A DNA stretch of 5,625 bases, from contig CBFIEF010000062.1 of assembly GCA_965661545.1 (NCBI GenBank), positions 1 to 5,625 of the forward strand, given 5' to 3'. The stretch is from UBA7985 sp965661545. Lineage in GTDB: Bacteria > Pseudomonadota > Alphaproteobacteria > UBA7985. This document shows positions 1 to 5,625 of the stretch, piece by piece. Below the pieces are notes generated by a model that worked only from the letters and a program-made list of their open reading frames with translations, ran no database searches and had not been told where the DNA came from. Every line of letters begins with the position of its first letter. Positions within the stretch are counted from its first letter, which is position 1. The translations under genes and the position numbers were made by a program.

Positions 1-2
1 TT

Positions 3-1607
3 GCGGGCTCAGGACATAACGGCCTGACAACGGCCTGTTACCTTGCCCGTGCCGGGTTGCGTGTTTTGGTGGTCGAAAAGAACGACTGGATCGGCGGTGC
101 CGCAGTCAGCCGGTCTTTGCACGACGGCTGGACATACTCGAATTGCTCCTACGTTTGCTCTCTTTTGCGTCGCGAAATCATCCGCGATCTGGAGCTCCCA
201 CGCTTTGGTCTGCAGGTCATCCCTTACGAAGGCGGCGCGACCTTTACTCGTGAAGGGGACTATTTCGCCTATTACTCCGATCATGACGCCCTGAACCGCG
301 AACTGGCCCGCCAAAACCCTCGGGACGTTGATGCCTATGAGCGCTTCTCGCAGGCGGTCATGCGACAGTGCCGCTTCATCCGTCCGTTTTTGTTGCGCAC
401 AGCCCCTGATCCCGCCTCCTTGAAGCCGCGAGACCTGAGTGAGCTGCTTTACTTGGTCAAGAAGGCCAACGATCTGGGCGCGCGGGAATTGGGCGAGACG
501 CAACGGTTTTGGACCATGTCGATCGCCGATTTTCTCGACGAGCACTTTGAGAGCGATTTGGTCAAAGCCCACATTGCCGGCGGCGGGATCATTGGTACGG
601 GCTTGGGCGTGTATTCCCCGGGCACTGCCTACGTGCTGCTGCACCACTACATGGGGGATGTTGACGGCACCATCGGCGCTTGGGGTTTTGCCCGTGGGGG
701 TATGGGATCGATTACCAAAGCGCTCGCAGCAAGCTTCGAAAGCTCAGGTGGTAAAATCGTGACAGGTTCTGGTGTGGATCAGTTCCTGACCAAGGGCGGC
801 AAAGTCACTGGCGTCGCGCTGGAAAACGGCGACGTTTATCACGCTTCTGTGGTGGCATCGAACATGGATGTGCGCCGAACGTTCATCAATCACACCGATG
901 AAGGCGACTTGCCCAGCGAGTTCGTAACCGCTGTTAAACGTTTCAAAACTCGGGGTTCGAGCGGCAAAATTAACGTTTCGCTCGACCGGTTCCCCACCTT
1001 CCCAGCAGCCCCCGAAGGCGCACGGTTCCTGAGCGGCGATATGCACTGCTCGACCAGTCTGCACGAGCTTGAAAAAGCCTACGACGATTGGAAAGCGGGA
1101 CGCTGGTCCAAAGAGCCCTACTTCGACATGCTGATCCCAACCCAGATTGACCCAACGATGGCCCCGCCGGGCAAGCACATGATGACCGTGTTCGTGCAGT
1201 ACGCGCCCTATGACCTCGAAGTCGATGGCGTCCGCAGTCCCGACAATTGGAACGAGACCCAGCGCCAGGCCTTCGCAACCTGTGTCTTTGACAAGATGGA
1301 ACAGGCCTGCCCCGGCATCCGAGATCACATCCTTCATGCCGAAGTCCGCTCGCCCTATGAGCTGGAGCAAGAAGTCGGCTTGACGGAGGGTAACATCTTT
1401 CAGGGCGAGCTGACGTTCGATCAGTTGCTCTTCAACCGCCCGGTACCCGGTTACGCGCAGTATCGAACCCCGATTGGCGGTATGTATATCGTTGGCTCCT
1501 CCACCCACCCCGGTGGCGGCGTTATGGGGGCACCGGGTGCCAATGCAGCGCGCGAGATCTTGCGCGATGTAGGCAAAGGACAGGCCATGCCTGTCTATAC
1601 GGATTGA
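3..1607 (+). CDS. FAD-dependent oxidoreductase, phytoene desaturase/PYROXD2-like (5' end off window)
   Basis: Flavoprotein oxidoreductase of the NAD(P)/FAD-dependent COG1233 group, which includes CrtI-type desaturases and PYROXD2. It is expected to bind FAD and oxidise an organic substrate in the cytoplasm. The frame is open from base 3 to a TGA at 1605-1607, giving 534 visible residues. The N-terminal Rossmann dinucleotide motif GSGHNGL lies at visible residues 2-8, with the ADP-ribose-binding acid E25 at the end of the second strand (LVVEK). Because the motif sits right at the edge, only about 8-15 residues should be missing, and the TTG at 57 is not a start. A PYROXD2-like segment, GTAYVLLHHYMG, begins at residue 207, followed by GGMGS near 232. 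The C-terminal FAD motif (YIVGSSTHPGGG...GAPGAN) is at about 495-515. It has no signal peptide or membrane segment in view. It is followed 11 bases later by a paralogue. Carotenoid synthesis is unlikely because no crt partner genes are adjacent; an amine or other small-molecule substrate is inferred. Family call is strong, substrate unknown. Confidence 0.9.
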   Translation, partial: AGSGHNGLTTACYLARAGLRVLVVEKNDWIGGAAVSRSLHDGWTYSNCSYVCSLLRREIIRDLELPRFGLQVIPYEGGATFTREGDYFAYYSDHDALNRELARQNPRDVDAYERFSQAVMRQCRFIRPFLLRTAPDPASLKPRDLSELLYLVKKANDLGARELGETQRFWTMSIADFLDEHFESDLVKAHIAGGGIIGTGLGVYSPGTAYVLLHHYMGDVDGTIGAWGFARGGMGSITKALAASFESSGGKIVTGSGVDQFLTKGGKVTGVALENGDVYHASVVASNMDVRRTFINHTDEGDLPSEFVTAVKRFKTRGSSGKINVSLDRFPTFPAAPEGARFLSGDMHCSTSLHELEKAYDDWKAGRWSKEPYFDMLIPTQIDPTMAPPGKHMMTVFVQYAPYDLEVDGVRSPDNWNETQRQAFATCVFDKMEQACPGIRDHILHAEVRSPYELEQEVGLTEGNIFQGELTFDQLLFNRPVPGYAQYRTPIGGMYIVGSSTHPGGGVMGAPGANAAREILRDVGKGQAMPVYTD

Positions 1608-1609
1608 GG
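1606..1609 (+). promoter_or_regulatory. Ribosome binding site for second FAD oxidoreductase
   Basis: GAGG (continuing as GAGGCGG) overlaps the stop codon of the upstream gene and lies 9 bases before the ATG at 1619. It decides the start: an in-frame TTG at 1604 would put this Shine-Dalgarno-like sequence inside the coding region. The protein from 1619 also begins just before the FAD-binding strand, as expected for the family. Confidence 0.65.
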
Positions 1610-1618
1610 CGGCATCCG

Positions 1619-3160
1619 ATGAGCAACGTCACCCAAAGTTATGATGCCGTGATTATCGGTGGTGGCCACAATGGCCTCACTGCAGCGGCAACGTTGGCCC
1701 GCAAGGGCCGGAGTGTCTGCGTGCTAGAACGCTCGAGTGTCCTGGGTGGAATGATGGGGGCCAGCACGCCACACTTCCCATCGAGGCTGGCTCATTTGCT
1801 CTACAACCTTAACCCAAAAGTCGAACGCGAGCTGGGTCTGCGGCTAAAGACTGAGGACCTCAGCACCGTGTCGCTTTCGCCCGATGGCCAGCACGTGGAA
1901 ATCGATGGCAACCGAGCACGCCTGATGGATGGGAGCCCGCATCCAAAAGCCGAAGCCTTTGCACACCTCCAAAGTCGCCTCCGACGCTTCGCGACTTTGC
2001 TCTCTCGTCTATCTCTGAAAACCCCGCCTAAGCTCAGCGGCAATTGGACCGATCCTGATACTTTTGCCGAGTTGATGGGCCTAGCGCGCCTTGGTTTAGG
2101 GCTCAAAGGCATGGGCACGACTGAGATGCGGGAATTCCTTCGGTCGCTGCTGACCAATGTTCATGATCTCATGGTCGATGAGCTCGACGATGGCCCTCTC
2201 GCCGGTGCCATGGCGGCTGATGCGGTTCGAGGCTCGTTTTCGGGGCCCAAAGCGCCCGGAACGCTGTTTAGCTTGCTGTACCGTCTGGGTAACGGTGGCC
2301 AAGTTAGCGCCCCTGCTGGCGGCATGGCCGCAGCGGTGCATGCCTTTGAAGATGCTGCAGCACGAACAGGCTGTGTAATCCATCGTGAAACCGCTGTGCG
2401 CGCTGTGTTGATCGAAGGCGACCGGGTTCAGGGTGTTGAGCTTGACGATGGAACCATCCTCAATTCTAAGGCCGTATTCTCGAGTGTGGGCCCTCAAGCG
2501 ACCATCAACCTCGCGGGCGTTCAGCATTTTGATGTTGAAATCGCTCGGCGCGCCAAGTACCTCCGCGCTAAGGGAACTGCTGGGAAGTTGAACTTGACGC
2601 TCAAGGCGGTTCCAGAGTTCAACGGCCTTCCCGCTGCACTGCATAAAGCTCGCCTGCTGATCGCCCCAAGCTCTGACTACGTGGAGAACGCCTTTAATCC
2701 AGTGAAGTACGGCGGTTTCTCCAACGCTCCCACGCTCGAAATTGTTCTTCCGACCGCCAGCACACCGGACGCGACGCAAACACTGTCTGCTGTCGTTGGC
2801 TATATGCCGCATGACCCTCCCGGCGGCTGGACTGAAGCCCTGCGAAACGACGCTACAAGCCAGATCATGGCCGTCCTTGATGCCTACGCACCCGGCATCG
2901 GCGCTTTGGCTCAAGCCAGCGAGTTGCTTACCCCGGCAGATATTCAGGCAGAGACAGGCGCGGCCGGTGGTCATTGGCATCACGGCGAAATGGGGATCGA
3001 TCAGATCCTGAACGTGCGCCCCATCAACGGCATGGCGCACTATCACTGCGGCGTTGACGGCTTGTATTTGTGTGGCGCGTCTGCCCACCCCGGCGGTGAC
3101 ATTAACGGAGCACCGGGCCGCAACAGCGCACTTCAAGCGCTCAAGGACGGAGCGTTGTAA
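1619..3160 (+). CDS. Second FAD-dependent oxidoreductase, diverged paralogue of the upstream gene
   Basis: A 513-residue flavoprotein of the same COG1233 group, normal in length for the family and probably cytosolic. The Rossmann motif GGGHNGL is at residues 14-20 with the acidic ribose ligand E37 (VLERS). The C-terminal FAD motif (LYLCGASAHPGGDINGAPGRN) is at about 482-502. It aligns with the upstream protein along its length: AKGTAGKLNLTL here against TRGSSGKINVSL, and HWHHGEMGIDQILNVRP against NIFQGELTFDQLLFNRP. It has diverged in the middle, where APGTLFSLLYRLG (from about 212) replaces GTAYVLLHHYMG and GGMAA replaces GGMGS. That suggests a different substrate or a partner-subunit role rather than a recent duplication. 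The ATG at 1619 is preferred over the TTG at 1604 because of the GAGG site. Its stop overlaps the start of the next gene. Both FAD-binding ends are intact, so it is probably active; the substrate is unknown. Confidence 0.9.
   Translation: MSNVTQSYDAVIIGGGHNGLTAAATLARKGRSVCVLERSSVLGGMMGASTPHFPSRLAHLLYNLNPKVERELGLRLKTEDLSTVSLSPDGQHVEIDGNRARLMDGSPHPKAEAFAHLQSRLRRFATLLSRLSLKTPPKLSGNWTDPDTFAELMGLARLGLGLKGMGTTEMREFLRSLLTNVHDLMVDELDDGPLAGAMAADAVRGSFSGPKAPGTLFSLLYRLGNGGQVSAPAGGMAAAVHAFEDAAARTGCVIHRETAVRAVLIEGDRVQGVELDDGTILNSKAVFSSVGPQATINLAGVQHFDVEIARRAKYLRAKGTAGKLNLTLKAVPEFNGLPAALHKARLLIAPSSDYVENAFNPVKYGGFSNAPTLEIVLPTASTPDATQTLSAVVGYMPHDPPGGWTEALRNDATSQIMAVLDAYAPGIGALAQASELLTPADIQAETGAAGGHWHHGEMGIDQILNVRPINGMAHYHCGVDGLYLCGASAHPGGDINGAPGRNSALQALKDGAL
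3149..3152 (+). promoter_or_regulatory. Ribosome binding site for GcvT-like gene
   Basis: GGAG, within AAGGACGGAG, lies 7 bases before the ATG at 3160 and inside the last codons of the upstream gene. It supports initiation at 3160 rather than at the next in-frame ATG (3169). With the TAATG overlap it suggests translational coupling. Confidence 0.65.
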
Positions 3161-4365
3161 TGGCCGATATGAACATAGCCCGCACTGTCGAAGAGGCCGT
3201 TCCGCTGGGTTTGATCCCAACAGTCTTTCAACCCCGTCTCGAAGCGCTCAGCTCCGCCAAAAGCTGGATGGGATGGGCGGGCTATCAGTCCGCTGTGGTG
3301 ATCGAGAACATGGAGTTCGAGTACTTCGCCATTCGAAACCAGTCCACGCTGTTCGATGTCTCCCCCATGCACAAGTACCGGATACAGGGTGCCGATGCCG
3401 AGGCCATGCTCAACCGCATGATGACGCGCGATGTCCGTAAGATCCGTCCGGGCCGTGTGGGCTACACCCTTTGGTGTGACGAGGAAGGAATGGTCATCGA
3501 CGACGGCACGCTGTTTCGCTTCGGACCCGACGATTTTCGACTCTGCTGCCAAGAGCGCATGCTGGGCTGGGTGCTCGATGCCGCTTGGGGCTTTGATGTT
3601 AGCGTCACAGACGAGTCCGAGACCATCAGCGGTTTATCGCTCCAAGGTCCAACCAGCTTTTCGATCCTGAAGGAAGCAGGGCTCGACGCTGCGTCAGCTC
3701 TCAAACCCTTTGACCTCGCGGAAATTGAACCGGGCTTGTGGATTTCGCGAACAGGGTTCACCGGCGACCTTGGCTACGAACTTTGGATGGAGAACGCCAA
3801 TGGTCTTGACCTTTGGGATCGGCTTTGGGCTGCATCGCGGGATTGGGGCTTAAAGGCGATAGGCTTCGAGGCTCTCAACCTCGCCCGGATCGAAGCGGGT
3901 TTCATCGCCGCGCAAGTTGACTTCCAACCCATCCACTCGACCTTGCGTCTCGGAAGAGGCCGAACGCCGCTCGAGCTTGGTTTTGAGCGTCTGGTGGACT
4001 TCGAGAAGGGCCACTTCAATGGCCGCCGCGCTCTGCTAAAGCAACGGCAAGACGTCCTGCGCACCCATTTGGTCAAGATCGAGTTGGGCGGTTTCAAACC
4101 ATCCAACGGCGCGTTGCTCTACCACCGCAAAACTAAAGAAGTCGGGCATGTAACCTCCGGCATTTGGTCGCCAACCACAAAACGAAACATCGCCTTGGCC
4201 GAGTTTAAGGCCCCTTACGGTGGGCAAATCCAAGGCGACCTCTGGGCAGAAATCTATGTCCACGAAGAAGGCCAGTGGGACCGCCGCTTGGTCCCCGTCA
4301 CCGTCCAAACCAGTCCATTCTTCTCCCACCCTCGGGCGCGCGCAACACCGCCGCACCCATTTTGA
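3160..4365 (+). CDS. GcvT-like aminomethyltransferase/THF-dependent demethylase family protein
   Basis: A 401-residue protein of the GcvT (glycine cleavage T-protein) fold. Relatives include T-protein, the GcvT domains of sarcosine and dimethylglycine oxidases, DMSP demethylase DmdA and the aryl O-demethylase LigM. Members pass a one-carbon group from a substrate or carrier to tetrahydrofolate in the cytosol. Visible landmarks are FDVSPMHKYRIQG (65-77), GMVIDD (110-115, the Asp pair aligning with the T-protein catalytic Asp region), LQGP (161-164), RTGFTGDLGYELW (197-209, with E207 at the conserved folate-site glutamate), ARIEAGF (242-248), LELGFERLVDF...FNGRRAL (271-291), and the C-terminal domain signature GHVTSGIWSPT (329-339). 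Length is normal and no truncation is seen. No gcvH or gcvP is adjacent, so glycine cleavage is unlikely. With two flavoenzymes upstream and a transaminase downstream, it more likely demethylates or accepts C1 from a specific amine or methylated compound. DmdA itself is an alternative, but the neighbours do not favour it. Confidence 0.87.
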   Translation: MADMNIARTVEEAVPLGLIPTVFQPRLEALSSAKSWMGWAGYQSAVVIENMEFEYFAIRNQSTLFDVSPMHKYRIQGADAEAMLNRMMTRDVRKIRPGRVGYTLWCDEEGMVIDDGTLFRFGPDDFRLCCQERMLGWVLDAAWGFDVSVTDESETISGLSLQGPTSFSILKEAGLDAASALKPFDLAEIEPGLWISRTGFTGDLGYELWMENANGLDLWDRLWAASRDWGLKAIGFEALNLARIEAGFIAAQVDFQPIHSTLRLGRGRTPLELGFERLVDFEKGHFNGRRALLKQRQDVLRTHLVKIELGGFKPSNGALLYHRKTKEVGHVTSGIWSPTTKRNIALAEFKAPYGGQIQGDLWAEIYVHEEGQWDRRLVPVTVQTSPFFSHPRARATPPHPF

Positions 4366-4374
4366 TCGAAACGC

Positions 4375-4379
4375 TGAGG
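4375..4379 (+). promoter_or_regulatory. Ribosome binding site for class III aminotransferase
   Basis: TGAGG lies 10 bases before the ATG at 4390 in the 24-base gap after the GcvT-like gene. Its TGA (4375-4377) is also an in-frame stop for the downstream reading frame, so translation cannot begin further upstream and ATG 4390 is the first candidate start. Confidence 0.55.
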
Positions 4380-4389
4380 CATTCATACC

Positions 4390-5625
4390 ATGACACTGTC
4401 GAACCAACCTGACGCTGCCACTTTGCATGAATGGGACCGCAACCATCAGCTCCACCCCTGGGCCGCAATGGATGCTTGGCGGGGCTACGACAACATCCTC
4501 GTTGATCGCGCAGAAGGCATCTACCTGACCGACGACAAGGGCCGAAAGTTGCTCGATGGTCCTGCGGGAATGTGGTGCATGCAGATTGGCTATGGCCGCG
4601 CCGAAATGGCCAGCGCCATCGCTGAGCAAGTGCTCAAGCTGCCCTACACATCGCCATTTACCAATACGACCGAGCCATCGAGCATTCTCGCCAAGAAGCT
4701 CGCAGAGATGGCGCCGGGCGATCTGAACAACGTATTTTTCACCACTGGTGGTTCAACGGCCGTAGATACCGCGCTGCGGACCATGCACTTTATGAACAAC
4801 CGCTTGGGCCGACCGGACAAGAAGATCGTTCTGGCTCGAGAAAAAGGCTACCACGGGTCCACCTACCTCGCCCAAACAGTCACCGGCAAAGAGCGTGACA
4901 AGACGCGGTTTGATACCGAGCAACGGCTTGTGCGCTTCCTGCCTGACGTAAACCCCTATCGCCGCCCCGACGGAATGAGCGTCGAGCAGTGGTGTGATGA
5001 GAAGGTCGCGGACCTGGAGCGGATGATCGCCGAGGTCGGCGCGGACAAAATTGGTGCGTTTATCGCAGAACCGATTTTGGCCTCAGGCGGCGTCATAGTT
5101 CCGCCACCGGGATACCACCGCCGCACCTTTGACGTCTGCAAAGCCCACGACATCCTCTATATCTCCGATGAAGTCGTTACCGGGTTTGGGCGATTAGGGG
5201 AGTGGTTTGCTTCAGAAACCGTCTTCGACATTCAGCCGGACATGATCACCTGCGCCAAGGGCATTACCTCCGGCTATCTTCCTCTTGGGGCCTGCATCAT
5301 TTCTGATGCCGTGATGGAAAAGTGCACTGATCCCGATGACCCAGTGCTGTTTTCCAACGGTTACACCTATTCCGGCCATCCAGTTGCCTGTGCAGCGGCA
5401 CTGAAAAACATCGAGATCTTGGAAGAAGAAGGCATCCTCAACCACGTTAAGGAGATCGCACCCTACTTCCAAAAACGCCTGCGCGCCCTGTCCCGTTTCT
5501 CTATCGTTGGTGACGCTCGCGGCATGGGTCTTTTGGGGTGCATCGAAGGAAAGGCCGAGAACCTCGAAGCAGAAAGACAGTTGGGTCAAATGATCGACGA
5601 TGCGTGTGAAGAACGCGGACTGCTG
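4390..5625 (+). CDS. Class III PLP-dependent aminotransferase, omega-type (3' end off window)
   Basis: Fold-type I PLP enzyme of the class III (omega-amine/amino acid) transaminase family, which transfers an amino group between an amine or omega-amino acid and a keto acid, often pyruvate. There are 412 residues in view and the frame is open at the right edge. Relatives run to about 440-470 residues, so perhaps 30-60 are missing. Visible landmarks are GMWCMQIGYGR (60-70) and the phosphate-binding turn TTGGSTAVDTALR (118-130). YHGST (154-158) carries the ring-stacking aromatic Y154. D260 of YISDEVVTGFGR binds the pyridine nitrogen, and the Schiff-base lysine is K290 in ITCAKGITSGYLPLGA. TYSGHP (326-331) supplies the partner-subunit phosphate contact, and DARGMGL is at 375-381. 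All catalytic residues are present. The start is fixed by an in-frame stop at 4375 and a Shine-Dalgarno-like TGAGG. Acetylornithine, GABA or putrescine transaminase are alternatives, and the substrate cannot be read from the sequence. Placement last in the visible operon suggests it handles the amine substrate or product of the flavoenzyme and GcvT-like steps. Confidence 0.9.
   Translation, partial: MTLSNQPDAATLHEWDRNHQLHPWAAMDAWRGYDNILVDRAEGIYLTDDKGRKLLDGPAGMWCMQIGYGRAEMASAIAEQVLKLPYTSPFTNTTEPSSILAKKLAEMAPGDLNNVFFTTGGSTAVDTALRTMHFMNNRLGRPDKKIVLAREKGYHGSTYLAQTVTGKERDKTRFDTEQRLVRFLPDVNPYRRPDGMSVEQWCDEKVADLERMIAEVGADKIGAFIAEPILASGGVIVPPPGYHRRTFDVCKAHDILYISDEVVTGFGRLGEWFASETVFDIQPDMITCAKGITSGYLPLGACIISDAVMEKCTDPDDPVLFSNGYTYSGHPVACAAALKNIEILEEEGILNHVKEIAPYFQKRLRALSRFSIVGDARGMGLLGCIEGKAENLEAERQLGQMIDDACEERGLL

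Noticed and set aside
57..59. TTG as start codon of the first FAD oxidoreductase
   Set aside because: The frame is open to the window edge, and the 18 codons upstream encode the Rossmann motif GSGHNGL needed for FAD binding, so the true start lies outside the window.
744..1508. Minus-strand open frame (254 codons) opposite the first FAD oxidoreductase
   Set aside because: It is antisense to a region whose plus-strand translation carries family motifs. It has no domain signature and is considered a shadow frame.
3..3160. Carotenoid biosynthesis (crtI-type phytoene desaturase pair)
   Set aside because: The fold is shared, but the first protein carries PYROXD2-like motifs and the neighbours are a GcvT-like protein and an aminotransferase, with no crtB, crtY or similar gene in view.
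2096..3220. Long minus-strand open frame (374 codons) opposite the second FAD oxidoreductase
   Set aside because: It lies entirely against a well-supported FAD oxidoreductase and the following start, and its translation shows no recognisable domain or motif. It is a mirror frame typical of GC-rich coding DNA.
4366..4389. Possible terminator or promoter in the 24-base gap before the aminotransferase
   Set aside because: The gap is too short, with no inverted repeat plus T-run and no convincing -35/-10 pair. Only a Shine-Dalgarno-like TGAGG is supported.
4036..4629. Minus-strand open frame spanning the GcvT-like/aminotransferase junction
   Set aside because: It crosses the end of one recognised gene and the start of the next, and its translation is not recognisable. 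The plus-strand frames explain the same DNA.

Overview
The window holds part of one tightly packed, single-direction (+ strand) metabolic operon. GC content looks moderately high by eye, codon use looks uniform across the genes, and no mobile elements, RNA genes or repeats were seen. The protein families and operon style suggest a proteobacterium, most likely an alphaproteobacterium. That placement is inference from gene type, not from a marker gene.

Layout, left to right: (1) an FAD-dependent oxidoreductase of the phytoene desaturase/PYROXD2-like group (COG1233 type), missing only its extreme N-terminus at the left edge; (2) a second, clearly paralogous but diverged FAD oxidoreductase, starting 11 bases after the first ends; (3) a GcvT-like, tetrahydrofolate-dependent aminomethyltransferase or demethylase family protein, whose ATG overlaps the preceding stop (TAATG); (4) a PLP-dependent class III (omega-type) aminotransferase, starting 24 bases further on and running off the right edge. 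Non-coding DNA amounts to two gaps of 11 and 24 bases. No internal promoter or terminator is visible, so the four genes are probably one transcript with its promoter upstream of the window.

No gene can be given a specific substrate from sequence alone. Flavin oxidases or dehydrogenases, a C1-accepting GcvT-fold protein and an amine transaminase side by side fit a catabolic route for an amine, possibly N- or O-methylated. In that reading, the flavoenzymes oxidise, the GcvT-like protein moves a one-carbon unit to tetrahydrofolate, and the aminotransferase removes or installs a primary amine. This is the main point of interest: an orderly, conserved-looking gene set whose pathway is not evident. 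Nothing resembling a defence system, CRISPR array or selfish element is present.
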